This document shows positions 8,290 through 17,230 of a stretch of DNA of 64,000 nt, piece after piece; the first letter of the stretch is position 1, and the number at the start of each line of letters is the position of its first letter. The notes beneath the pieces are model-generated. The model had not been told where the DNA came from. It ran no database searches and saw only the letters and a program-made list of their open reading frames with translations. A program made the position numbers and the translations under genes. The stretch comes from Flavivirga amylovorans (GTDB lineage: Bacteria > Bacteroidota > Bacteroidia > Flavobacteriales > Flavobacteriaceae). The DNA lies in contig NZ_JAUOEM010000001.1 of the NCBI RefSeq assembly GCF_030540875.1, forward strand, positions 930,001 through 994,000, in the 5' to 3' direction.

Positions 8290-9477
8290 ATGGACAATTC
8301 GGATAAAATTAAACCACTTTCGGAGAAGATTGTTACTTCGCTATTAAAAGATGAAACCTCCATCGATTTAGATACATTTAATACACTTACCGAAGATGAT
8401 AAGAAACATATCCTTTTTAGTGTTACTAATAAAAATAAAAGAGAAGAACGTTTACAGCTTAAAAATAAATTAAATAAGCAAAAAGCTTGGAAGGCGATAA
8501 TCGATAGCGAAAAACAAAGTAATACTAAACGAAAAATGATTTACTGGTATAGTGGGATAGCGGCATCCATAATCCTTTTACTTAGTATCACATTTTTTTC
8601 AAATAAAAACGATGAATTAATTAATACAGCAATTGTAGCAAAGAACAATATCGAAATAGGCACGGACAAAGCTATTTTAACATTAGAAGATGGTTCTGAA
8701 GTGCGTTTAGAAAAAGGCCAGATTTATCAAGCAAACAATATCACTAGCAATGGCGAAGAAATAATATATCTACTTACAGAACAGGCAGATCATACAGAAG
8801 CAATAACAAATGAAATTGCTTATAATACACTAACGGTTCCTCGAGGGGGACAATTTCAACTAAAATTATCAGATGGTACTAAAGTTTGGCTAAATTCTGA
8901 ATCCCAACTAAAATATCCAGTAGAATTTAATGGTTTAGAAGCTAGGAAAGTAGAACTTGTTTATGGCGAAGCCTATTTTGATGTGTCATCAAGTACATTA
9001 CATAATGGCATGAAGTTTAAGGTGTATAATCAATCTCAGGAAATTGAAGTTTTAGGAACTGAGTTTAATATCAAAGCTTATAAAGATGAGACAAACATTT
9101 ATACAACTTTAGTAGAAGGTAAGGTAGTTGTTAACTACCAGGATAAAAAACAATCCCTTGAGCCTAACCAACAATTAAATCTAAATATCCAAAATAATAA
9201 CATAAGCATAATAACCAAAATTGACAATACGTATAAAGAAGTTTCCTGGAAAAAAGGCGAGTTTAATTTCAAAAACAAGACCTTAAAGGGTATCATGAAA
9301 ACGCTTTCCCGTTGGTACGACATGGAAGTGATATTTGAAAATAAAGATGTGGAAGACAAAATATTTACGATCTCATTCCAAAAAAGCTTTTCAATAGAAG
9401 AGATTCTGTCATCAATTAAATATGCAAATAGTATCAATGACTATTATATAAACGGTAAGACATTAACCATCAAGTAG
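8290..9477 (+). CDS. FecR-family anti-sigma factor
   Basis: A 395-residue inner-membrane anti-sigma factor. The cytoplasmic N-terminal part (1-83) would bind the sigma factor, one membrane helix lies at about 84-103 (MIYWYSGIAASIILLLSITF), and the periplasmic FecR domain follows (YNTLTVPRGGQFQLKLSDGT, WLNSESQLKYP, VELVYGEAYFDV, EVLGTEFNIKAY). The C-terminal DUF4974-type domain (FNFKNKTLKGIMKTLSRWYD...ILSSIKYANSIN) resembles an STN fold and would contact the receptor. It pairs with sigma copy 2 just upstream and SusC at 10561. Confidence 0.94.
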   Translation: MDNSDKIKPLSEKIVTSLLKDETSIDLDTFNTLTEDDKKHILFSVTNKNKREERLQLKNKLNKQKAWKAIIDSEKQSNTKRKMIYWYSGIAASIILLLSITFFSNKNDELINTAIVAKNNIEIGTDKAILTLEDGSEVRLEKGQIYQANNITSNGEEIIYLLTEQADHTEAITNEIAYNTLTVPRGGQFQLKLSDGTKVWLNSESQLKYPVEFNGLEARKVELVYGEAYFDVSSSTLHNGMKFKVYNQSQEIEVLGTEFNIKAYKDETNIYTTLVEGKVVVNYQDKKQSLEPNQQLNLNIQNNNISIITKIDNTYKEVSWKKGEFNFKNKTLKGIMKTLSRWYDMEVIFENKDVEDKIFTISFQKSFSIEEILSSIKYANSINDYYINGKTLTIK

Positions 9478-9574
9478 AATACGGCATGTAAAAGTAACCT
9501 GCAGCACTATTTTAAATAATAAGCTAATGGTGGTATGCATACTAAATAAAGTTAAGAATTAAATAGCCCTAGCC

Positions 9575-10021
9575 ATGAAAGCAAATATAATTTTATTCAC
9601 ACTATTCGATTTTGATCAGAATACTAATAACAACAGGGATAATATCACAAAAATAATAGATGATATTACCGTAACCTTATCAGGTTGTTCTAGACTTGAA
9701 TTATCCCCAGGTTCAATAAGAGGTGAAGCCCCAAATCTCACCTCTGTTGGCCTAAATGGTATTAATGCTATGTCCTTTACAGTGAAGGAATCTGCGATTG
9801 AATATGATGATTTGTCAGTCAATTCTTTTCAAACATGGTCTAATGATAATGATTCAAATTCGGTAGCGTATATGTTGCATATAAAAGATGTCTCGGGTTT
9901 AAAGTTTATACGGGTATATAATGATTTAAGGCAAAAGGTGCTACAGATTAAAGGCATCGATGCAAGCCATCTAACAAAAGGTTTGTATTTTTTCAAAAAT
10001 CTACGATTCAGCAGATTATAG
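9575..10021 (+). CDS. Unrecognised 148-residue protein, possibly a gene remnant
   Basis: An open frame with no signal peptide and a low-complexity acidic start (DFDQNTNNNRDN). Its last 50 residues (LKFIRVYNDLRQKVLQIKGI then LTKGLYFFKN) resemble the end of a T9SS sorting domain, where IYNxLGQ...L..GIYF is usual. The middle (FTVKESAIEYDDLSVNSFQTW) does not match anything I know. A free-standing sorting-domain-like tail without secretion signal suggests the surviving end of a larger exported protein, broken during the same rearrangements that left the fecR remnant. A real small gene cannot be excluded. Confidence 0.4.
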   Translation: MKANIILFTLFDFDQNTNNNRDNITKIIDDITVTLSGCSRLELSPGSIRGEAPNLTSVGLNGINAMSFTVKESAIEYDDLSVNSFQTWSNDNDSNSVAYMLHIKDVSGLKFIRVYNDLRQKVLQIKGIDASHLTKGLYFFKNLRFSRL

Positions 10022-10560
10022 AAACTAAAAAATATAAAGACGACGAACCAGTTAATGCGATAATATAAAAGCACATGAAGAACAAATAAAATAAGACAGC
10101 AATTTCAAAAAGGGAACGGGAATGGTTTATGATTTATTACGGGAGAGATTAATAAATCTGGACTGTTTTCGCCCTTTTAGATTAGGGACAGTGTATAAAA
10201 AGTTTAGAGAAAACTAAACCTAGAGCTTAATGAGTCATTTGGAAGTAGTCAAGGAGTAAGAAAAAGATGAAGAATAATATAAATTAAAGGTAAAATAGGT
10301 TTATCTTTAGTTTGATAAAAAACAAAAGCTAACCTTATGAAAAAGATATAACTATTTTAGAATATTAAAATTGAACAAGTAAAAATGAACATAAAATAAA
10401 GCAGGCTCAAATACATAAAGGAGGAACGTAACTTATACATAAATAGTATGAGGCTACATTCCTCTTTTTTAATGTTAATCACTTAATTAAAAAGTTAACT
10501 AAAAAAACAATCAAACTAACCCATGTTTTTTATTTAAAAAACACGCTCTCAAAACATATT
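10022..10560. other. Long leader region before susC
   Basis: About 540 bases without a supported gene. It holds a terminator-like hairpin at 10419-10470 and then 90 bases of AT-rich DNA in front of the susC ATG, where the sigma-dependent promoter is expected. No motif for this sigma factor can be named from one site. Confidence 0.5.
10419..10470 (+). terminator. Hairpin with T tract upstream of susC
   Basis: Arms aggaggaacgta (10419-10430) and tacattcctctt (10455-10466) pair over 11 of 12 positions, counting one G-U pair, and end in a run of six T. It would end transcripts from the fecR side, so susC needs its own promoter between about 10470 and 10560. Confidence 0.65.
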
Positions 10561-13500
10561 ATGCGTAAATTTATATTGTTGATGTGTATCACATTGTTCA
10601 GTTTTATACCAAAGCATACATTCTCTCAAAATAATAAGGTTGTCATAGGTTCACCCATGGAGGTAACCGTTTATGAAGTATTCGATATTATTTATGCACA
10701 AACGGATTATTCATTCATTTATGAAGACATTTGGTTTAAAGACCTTCCTAAAATAACACTTAAAAAAGGAGCCGTTCGCGTTAAAAAGTTATTAAAAATG
10801 AGTCTTCCAATGGAAGATTTCAATTTTGCCGTCATGGAGAATAATATCATTTTAATTAAGAAGAAAATGAGTGATAACAAGCCTCGGCAGCGAAGACTTT
10901 CTGGTATCGTTTTAGATGAAGCAGGTCTTTCTATACCGGGCGTCACTGTTTTATTAAAAGGCTCCGTAAAAGGAACCATCACCAATTTGGACGGTCAGTT
11001 TAGCATCACTGCTGCCCACTCGGAAACTGTTTTAGTATTCTCATCATTAGGGTATAAAACGCAGGAGGTCACCATTGATGATCAAAATAGTATTAATGTA
11101 ACCCTTAAGGAAGACATTTATAAATTAGAGACTGTAGAAATTGTGGGATACTATTACAAAAGATCTCAACGAGAGAATCCAGGGAACGTTTATAAGATAG
11201 ATGCTAAAACCATAGAAAAGCAACCTGTATCAAACCCATTGGCAGCTATGAATGGTTATATTCCAGGCGTCAATATTGTTCAAAACACGGGACTTCCCGG
11301 TAGCGGTTTTAAGATAGAGATACGTGGTAAAAACTTTATAAATGCAGGTACTGAGCCGCTATATATAGTAGATGGTGTCCCTTATAGTTCCGAATCATTA
11401 TCATTCCCTCTTGTTAATCCTATTTTACCAGAAGAAAGTCCGCTGAGTTTGATCAATCCTTTTGATATTGAAAGTATTGAGGTGTTAAAGGATGCAGATG
11501 CCACGGCTATTTATGGGTCTCGTGGAGCAAACGGTGTAGTTCTTATCACGACCAAAAAAGGCAAAGCAGGAAAAACCCAAGTTAAAGTTAATGTTACTAC
11601 GGGGTTGGCAAGTGTGCCGCACTTTATAAATTTATTAAATACAGAGCAATATTTAGAGATGCGATTGGAAGCGCTTACCAACGATGGTTTCACGCTTCAA
11701 ACAGCGCCTTCTCATATACAAGGTGCTATGCCGGACTTGTTTGAATGGGATCAAAACCGTGATACAGATTGGCAGGAGGTGCTTATAGGTGGTACAGCTT
11801 ACCGAAACACGGGTCAGCTGTCTTTTTCAGGAGGTAATAAACAGACGCAGTTTCTATTTAGTGGCAGCTATCAACATGAGACGACAGTATTTCCAGGAGA
11901 TTCAAAATATAGGAAGGCTTCTGTACAAAATAATATCAACCACCAATCATTAAATAAGCGTTTCCAGATAAATGTTTTAACGAACTATGTTGTTGACGAC
12001 AACCGCCTCCCTCTTGGTGAACTTACAGGAGAAGCCTATAACTTGGCACCAAATGCTCCGGCACTCTATAATGATGCTGGTGATTTAAATTGGGATGGGT
12101 GGACTCCAACCTTGGTTGATAATCCGTTGAGGATGTTAGAAGGAGAATATCGTGCCAAGAGTAAAAACCTTCTATTAAGTTCGGTGATTTCTTATTATCC
12201 TATACCAACTCTGGAATTTAGAGCTAATTTAGGTTATACAGATTACCGTAGGGAGGAGTATAAAGCTTCTTTACATACAAGGTTTAATCCTGCTTTTGGA
12301 TTCACAAGTGCTACAGGGTCATCAATTTTTACTAATAGAGTGTCACGGCAATCTTGGAATGTGGAGCCACAGATTAAATGGGAGAAAAACTTGGGTAAGG
12401 CGAACCTTAATATTCTGATTGGCACTACATTCCAACAACGCTTAACAAGTCAGGTGAGTATCTCTGGAGAAGGTTTTCAAAATAACAATCAAATCCTGGA
12501 TGTTTTTGCAGCCAATAACATCACAGATGGGGTAGATCAAGAATCCAAATATAATTACCATGCGGTATTTGGGAGACTAAATTTTAAATGGGCAGGAAAA
12601 TATATTATGAATCTCACAGGGCGGCGAGATGGCTCCAGTAGGTTTGGACCAGGTAAACAATTTGGCGATTTTGGTGCAGTAGGTACCGCTTGGATTTTTT
12701 CTAAAGAAACTTTCTTAGAGAATCATAAGCTTTTAAGCTATGGGAAGCTTCGTACTAGTTATGGTGTTACTGGTAGTGATAATATAGGAAATTATGGCTT
12801 TTATAATACCTACGAAACTCCGAGTGATGCAAACTATAACGGACCGATAGTACTTCCAAACAAGTTATTCAATCCAACTTTTGGATGGGAAGAAAATAGA
12901 AAGTTTGAAGTTGGTCTTGAATTGGGCTTTTTAGACGATCGCGTACTGCTTACAACAGCATGGTACAGCAACCGCTCTTCAAACCAATTGTTGGGGATTC
13001 CTTTACCTAGAACCACAGGTTTTAATTCTGTAAATGCCAATTTTGATGCTACGGTAGAAAATACAGGTCTTGAAATAGACTTTAGGTCTGTAAATATTAA
13101 AAGCAACCATTTTAAATGGACCACAACTTTTAATATGTCGCTACCCAAAAATAAACTGGTAAGGTTTGATGGATTGGAACATACTACTTTTGCAAATCAA
13201 TATGTAGTAGGACAGCCTTTAAATATTCAAAAGCTGTATCATATGACTGGTGTTGATACGGAAACAGGTGTGTATCAGTTCGAAGATTATAATAAAGATG
13301 GTGTTATAGATCCTAGTGTTCTTTCTGAAGATCGTCAATGGATCGAGGATACAGCTCCAAAGTTTCATGGAGGTCTGAATAATATTTTTAATTACAAAAC
13401 CTTGAGTTTGGAGATTTTTTTCCAGTTTAAGAAACAAAGAGGAGTTGATGTTTTCTATAATTCAAGAAACCCTGGTGGTTTTTCTAATCAACACGGGTTT

Positions 13501-13836
13501 GTATTAAATCGTTGGCAGGGAGATGGAGATGAAGCTTCGGTGCAGCGTTATACCATAGGTAGAAGTAGTGAAGGTGCCGAGGCAGTCACTGCTTATTTTA
13601 ATTATCGTAATAGCAGTGCGCGGTATACGAATACATCTTTTATCCGACTTAGAAATATTTCTTTAAGTTATGCCATCCCAAAAGAGTCTATTTCTGGACT
13701 GGATGCTAGTATTTATCTTCAAGGACAGAACCTCTTAACAATTACAAAATCCTTAAAGGTAGATCCAGAACACTCAAGAATGACTGCGCTTCCTATATTA
13801 CGACACGTAACTCTAGGATTAGAATTAAGCTTTTAA
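10561..13836 (+). CDS. SusC-type TonB-dependent receptor with STN signalling domain
   Basis: A 1091-residue outer-membrane transporter. Order: signal peptide (1-22), STN domain (about 40-100, VYEVFDIIYAQTDYSFIYED), carboxypeptidase-D-like domain (LSGIVLDEAGLSIPGVTVLL, about 114-190), plug with the SusC signature (LYIVDGVPYSS; IESIEVLKDADATAIYGSRG), then a 22-strand barrel ending in the typical aromatic LGLELSF. SusC proteins import oligosaccharides with TonB energy through a SusD lid. The STN domain marks it as signalling, which fits the sigma/FecR genes upstream. The susD gene follows 20 bases later. No enzyme gene is nearby to show the substrate. Confidence 0.95.
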   Translation: MRKFILLMCITLFSFIPKHTFSQNNKVVIGSPMEVTVYEVFDIIYAQTDYSFIYEDIWFKDLPKITLKKGAVRVKKLLKMSLPMEDFNFAVMENNIILIKKKMSDNKPRQRRLSGIVLDEAGLSIPGVTVLLKGSVKGTITNLDGQFSITAAHSETVLVFSSLGYKTQEVTIDDQNSINVTLKEDIYKLETVEIVGYYYKRSQRENPGNVYKIDAKTIEKQPVSNPLAAMNGYIPGVNIVQNTGLPGSGFKIEIRGKNFINAGTEPLYIVDGVPYSSESLSFPLVNPILPEESPLSLINPFDIESIEVLKDADATAIYGSRGANGVVLITTKKGKAGKTQVKVNVTTGLASVPHFINLLNTEQYLEMRLEALTNDGFTLQTAPSHIQGAMPDLFEWDQNRDTDWQEVLIGGTAYRNTGQLSFSGGNKQTQFLFSGSYQHETTVFPGDSKYRKASVQNNINHQSLNKRFQINVLTNYVVDDNRLPLGELTGEAYNLAPNAPALYNDAGDLNWDGWTPTLVDNPLRMLEGEYRAKSKNLLLSSVISYYPIPTLEFRANLGYTDYRREEYKASLHTRFNPAFGFTSATGSSIFTNRVSRQSWNVEPQIKWEKNLGKANLNILIGTTFQQRLTSQVSISGEGFQNNNQILDVFAANNITDGVDQESKYNYHAVFGRLNFKWAGKYIMNLTGRRDGSSRFGPGKQFGDFGAVGTAWIFSKETFLENHKLLSYGKLRTSYGVTGSDNIGNYGFYNTYETPSDANYNGPIVLPNKLFNPTFGWEENRKFEVGLELGFLDDRVLLTTAWYSNRSSNQLLGIPLPRTTGFNSVNANFDATVENTGLEIDFRSVNIKSNHFKWTTTFNMSLPKNKLVRFDGLEHTTFANQYVVGQPLNIQKLYHMTGVDTETGVYQFEDYNKDGVIDPSVLSEDRQWIEDTAPKFHGGLNNIFNYKTLSLEIFFQFKKQRGVDVFYNSRNPGGFSNQHGFVLNRWQGDGDEASVQRYTIGRSSEGAEAVTAYFNYRNSSARYTNTSFIRLRNISLSYAIPKESISGLDASIYLQGQNLLTITKSLKVDPEHSRMTALPILRHVTLGLELSF

Positions 13837-13856
13837 CATGAAAAAATTAGACGTTT

Positions 13857-15284
13857 ATGAGATTTAAATACAGGGATACAGCACTATATCAATGTTTTTT
13901 TATATTAACTTTCCGAAGATGCAATCTATTATATCTAACTATTTTAATTGGATGTTTAACGGCCTGTACAGATTTTGTAGAAATAGATCTACCAAAAAAC
14001 CAATTATCAGGAGAGTCCATTTTTGAGGATGCATTAGAGACTGAATCTGCGATCCATGGTGTCTACTATCAAATGCGTACCAGTGGATTAGTCTCTGGTG
14101 ATGATTTGAATGTTGCTATGGGTGTATATACCGATGAGTTGGATTTTTATAAGCTCGATCAAGGAGAAGCATTGGAGAATTACCAAAATCATACGGTAGA
14201 ATCAAACGATCTTATTGTAACAAATTTATGGAACAGTGCTTACACCCAAATTTATACGGTCAATGCGATTATAGCCGGTGTTGAGAGTTCGACAGGTCTG
14301 ACTACGGAAGATAAAGGTAAGTTTACAGGAGAAGCCTTGTTTGTAAGATCCTATCTACATCTATTGCTTGTAGAGCTTTTTGGAGATATTCCTTATATTA
14401 CTGGGATAGATTATGTAGACAATAAAGATGTAACACGTATGCCTAGAGCTTTGGTCTATAATTATATTATAGCAGATCTAAATTTGGCTGTAGACTTATT
14501 GTCTGATGAGGATATGAGCGGAGAGCGTGTACGTCCCTACGCTGCAGTGGCAGAAGCAGTGCTTGCCCGAGCCTATTTATATACTCAACAATGGGGCTTG
14601 GCAGAAGCAATGGCAGGTCGGGTCATTACAAAGTTTGGAGCTTTAGAACCAGATTTAAACAAGGTCTTTTTAAAAGAGGCCTCAGGTACGATCTGGCAAT
14701 TTAAACCCAATGCCGATGGGAAGAATACCAACGAAGGAACAAGGTTTATATTCACCACTGGATCTCCATTTGATATAGCCATGAGTAGCCTTTTATTTGA
14801 TGCATTTGAACCTGGTGATCTTCGTCAATCTTCTTGGTTAAAAAACGTTAGTAATACTGCAAATACACAAACTTGGTACCATGCTTTTAAATATAAAGAA
14901 CATAGCAATACAGATAGTTCTGTAGAGTATTCGGTGCAGTTACGTTTAGCAGAACAATATTTAATCCGTGCCGAATCGAGAGCACATCTGGGGAATACCT
15001 CTGGAGCACAAGCCGATATAAATGCAGTTAGAAACCGGGCAGGCTTAAACAATACAACTGCTATTACCTTAAATGAATTATTGGATGCTATTTTGCAAGA
15101 ACGTCGTGTTGAATTGTTTACAGAACAAGGACACCGTTGGTTTGATTTAAAGCGTATGGGAAAAGCTGCTGAAGTATTAGGACCTATCAAACCCAATTGG
15201 AAAGATACCCATATATTGTTACCCATTCCAGATACGGAATTAACACTTAATCCAAATTTATTACCGCAAAATGATGGTTACTAA
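13857..15284 (+). CDS. SusD/RagB-type nutrient-binding lipoprotein
   Basis: A 475-residue surface lipoprotein that forms the lid of the SusC transporter just upstream. The lipobox is LTAC near residue 37, after an unusually long and basic N-terminal stretch. No better internal ATG exists, so either the signal peptide is long or the start uses a non-ATG codon. SusD-type helical repeats are visible: GEALFVRSYLHLLLVELFGDIPY (about 160-182), AYLYTQQWGLAEAMAGRVI and the C-terminal QERRVELFTEQGHRWFDLKRMGK, the strongest family mark. It ends in the usual LLPIPDTELTLNPNLLPQNDGY. Confidence 0.95.
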   Translation: MRFKYRDTALYQCFFILTFRRCNLLYLTILIGCLTACTDFVEIDLPKNQLSGESIFEDALETESAIHGVYYQMRTSGLVSGDDLNVAMGVYTDELDFYKLDQGEALENYQNHTVESNDLIVTNLWNSAYTQIYTVNAIIAGVESSTGLTTEDKGKFTGEALFVRSYLHLLLVELFGDIPYITGIDYVDNKDVTRMPRALVYNYIIADLNLAVDLLSDEDMSGERVRPYAAVAEAVLARAYLYTQQWGLAEAMAGRVITKFGALEPDLNKVFLKEASGTIWQFKPNADGKNTNEGTRFIFTTGSPFDIAMSSLLFDAFEPGDLRQSSWLKNVSNTANTQTWYHAFKYKEHSNTDSSVEYSVQLRLAEQYLIRAESRAHLGNTSGAQADINAVRNRAGLNNTTAITLNELLDAILQERRVELFTEQGHRWFDLKRMGKAAEVLGPIKPNWKDTHILLPIPDTELTLNPNLLPQNDGY

Positions 15285-15301
15285 GGGACTAGCTAAAAAG
15301 T

Positions 15302-15353
15302 AAGTTTGTCATTCCTGCGAAGGCAGAAGTCGAAAGTCAAGAATGACAAACTT
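15302..15353. repeat. REP-like double palindrome after susD
   Basis: A perfect 13-bp outer stem (aagtttgtcattc at 15302-15314 with its complement at 15341-15353) encloses ctgcgaaggcag, itself a small palindrome. The core attcctgcgaaggcag is the same kind of sequence as at 18144-18156, 29673-29690 and 29725-29742. It lies between convergent genes and may also act as a terminator for susCD. Confidence 0.75.
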
Positions 15354-15415
15354 TCGTCATCTTATCATTCGACAGCTAAAAAAATTAATGCAGGTCTCAA
15401 CCTGATAACTCAAAT

Positions 15416-16525
15416 CTAAATTTTGGAATCTGCATCCTCTTTTGAATTGGTTAATAGATTCTTAAACAGACTTGTGTCGAGTTGGTAAGTTACTATATGG
15501 TTACCAATAAGCCCGATAAATTTATCATGAAGCACCCGAAATGATTTTAGTTTGTCTTTTTTAATGCCATAAATATAAAAACTAAATTCATAAGTGTTTT
15601 CTACAAGATTATATACATCAATAATTGAAGCCCGTTCCCATATATGAATCGGCTCGTATTTACCTATCAATTTAGAGTTTACAAAAAGATAATTACCATA
15701 GGTTGCAGTGTTTTTATTTACTGTTAGCGGAGGCGCTGCCATTTTTTGTTGATTTTTAGATGCGATGGTTCCCACTTTTATTTGAGCATGGCTTATGGTA
15801 TCTATGGTTTTTCCTAGGTGGTTTAATTGGAGGTTGGTATCGGCGACAATAAATTGGTTACGATAATAGTAGGTATAGACTAACTTTTGTAACTGGTGAT
15901 TGTATTGAAGGGTGCCATCGGTATCAAAAATACCGTCAATTTGTTTTTGTAGTAGGTCGTGAGAAAGGCTAACCTTACCTGTTCCTGAAAGGTTTATTTT
16001 ACCCAGAACGTTTTCTCTGGTCTTGCCACTTACACCTCTAATAAACAAATTAGCAGAATCTATGGGCTCAACCTGTGAAAAATACGGAGGGATATTCATG
16101 ATAGACCGGGCTTTCCAGTCGGTTGTCTTACCTTTAAAAATATAAGGCATAGCACCATCCATAAGGAAAAAGTAGGGTGGGATGACCCGAAGTTGTATCG
16201 ATTTATATGGGAGACTGTCCTGATTTATAGTCAAACGAATGGTTTCTTTGTTCTGAAGTGCTGTATCTAGAGTGATCAGATGAAATGGCGCGATACTATT
16301 TCCTAAATAGATCTTTCCTTGGTCGGCTCCGGCAATATAATAGGAGTTGTAAGTCAAATTCAATTGTTTGGCTTTTATTGCGGGATGGCCGGCAAATCGA
16401 CGTGTAAAACTATTGTCTCGGTGAAGTTTATGTTCTGAAAGAGAGAACAATAAAAACATACCTCCTATACCACATACCGTGCAGATAAAAAGGGATATAT
16501 ATGTTTTTTTATGTGTCATATGCAT
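15416..16525 (-). CDS. Unrecognised membrane-anchored 369-residue protein of the peptide/MauE unit
   Basis: The protein starts with a short basic segment and one hydrophobic helix (YISLFICTVCGIGGMFLLFS, about 9-28), so it is exported or anchored in the inner membrane. The remainder is a string of short beta-rich blocks with recurring pairs such as YYIAGADQGKIYLGN, GIFDTDGTLQYNHQLQKLVY and KVGTIASKNQQKMAAPP, which suggests a beta-propeller; I cannot name a family. The gene overlaps the 3' end of the MauE-like gene by 10 bases, a strong sign of translational coupling. A role in handling or sensing the small cysteine-containing peptide upstream is inference. Confidence 0.8.
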   Translation of the reverse strand: MHMTHKKTYISLFICTVCGIGGMFLLFSLSEHKLHRDNSFTRRFAGHPAIKAKQLNLTYNSYYIAGADQGKIYLGNSIAPFHLITLDTALQNKETIRLTINQDSLPYKSIQLRVIPPYFFLMDGAMPYIFKGKTTDWKARSIMNIPPYFSQVEPIDSANLFIRGVSGKTRENVLGKINLSGTGKVSLSHDLLQKQIDGIFDTDGTLQYNHQLQKLVYTYYYRNQFIVADTNLQLNHLGKTIDTISHAQIKVGTIASKNQQKMAAPPLTVNKNTATYGNYLFVNSKLIGKYEPIHIWERASIIDVYNLVENTYEFSFYIYGIKKDKLKSFRVLHDKFIGLIGNHIVTYQLDTSLFKNLLTNSKEDADSKI

Positions 16526-16971
16526 ATTTTGAAAGCATTGTTGTTTTTTTGTGTGCTTAATATGAGAACCCCGATAAAGGCAAGAATAACAAAGAAGGTG
16601 TTAAATATTAAATGCTCGGTCCAGCTCAATTTTTCTAAAACACCTCCACAGGAACAGGGAATAAAATCACTAAAATTCAAAATGATAAAAATATAAGACG
16701 TAAACATGATCATAATTGTAAAGGCAGCATACAAAGCTAGTAACCTAAATCGAGGAATGACCAGCATTAATGAAATTAGGATTTCAATAACAGGGACTCC
16801 CCAGGCAAACCAGATAGCATAGGAAGTAAGCACAGGTGATTGCGCTATTTGAATTTTGAACTCGTCAAAAACTAAAAACTTACTTACTGCTGCATATACA
16901 AATAACAGTATAAACAGCATACAAATAAATTCTAACAACCTATTTTTATGCTTTCTGTAGTTTTTTTTCAT
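16516..16971 (-). CDS. MauE/DoxX-like membrane protein
   Basis: A 151-residue protein with four predicted membrane helices (about 12-32, 50-72, 78-98, 120-142). Between helices 3 and 4 lies SDFIPCSCGGVLEKLSWTEH with Cys106 and Cys108, the CSCGG motif characteristic of Bacteroidetes MauE-like proteins. MauE and its DoxX/VKOR-like relatives are linked to cysteine oxidation or disulfide formation in periplasmic partners; direct evidence for this subgroup is thin. It overlaps the 369-residue protein gene downstream and follows the peptide gene, whose product carries four cysteines and is the obvious candidate client. Confidence 0.85.
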   Translation of the reverse strand: MKKNYRKHKNRLLEFICMLFILLFVYAAVSKFLVFDEFKIQIAQSPVLTSYAIWFAWGVPVIEILISLMLVIPRFRLLALYAAFTIMIMFTSYIFIILNFSDFIPCSCGGVLEKLSWTEHLIFNTFFVILAFIGVLILSTQKNNNAFKICI

Positions 16972-17187
16972 GAGGTATACAAAGAAAATAATTTATTTAA
17001 ACCACAAAATATTGGTGTGAAGTTTATTTTGTATATTGTTGCATTAGAGTATGTTGTTGGAAGTCGGTTTTATGTAGTGTCATAGGTCTCCAATTTTATA
17101 AAATAATCCTTAAATTTTATAAAAGATACAACTATGTATTTATCTTATCTGATAAAGGAGTTCAATAGAAAACAATATACATATAAA

Positions 17188-17220
17188 TGTAAAAGAGGTC
17201 GCTTTTTCAACAACCTCTTT
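17188..17220 (-). terminator. Hairpin just after the small peptide gene
   Basis: An 8-bp stem (aaagaggt / acctcttt, 17192-17199 with 17213-17220) starts 10 bases past the peptide stop codon on the minus strand and ends in a short T run. It could end most peptide transcripts and let fewer through into the MauE-like gene, so the peptide would be made in excess. Confidence 0.55.
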
Positions 17221-17230
17221 ATGATTAATT

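Noticed and set aside
14825-15226. Minus-strand open frame of 133 codons inside susD
   Set aside because: Antisense shadow of the conserved C-terminal SusD region.
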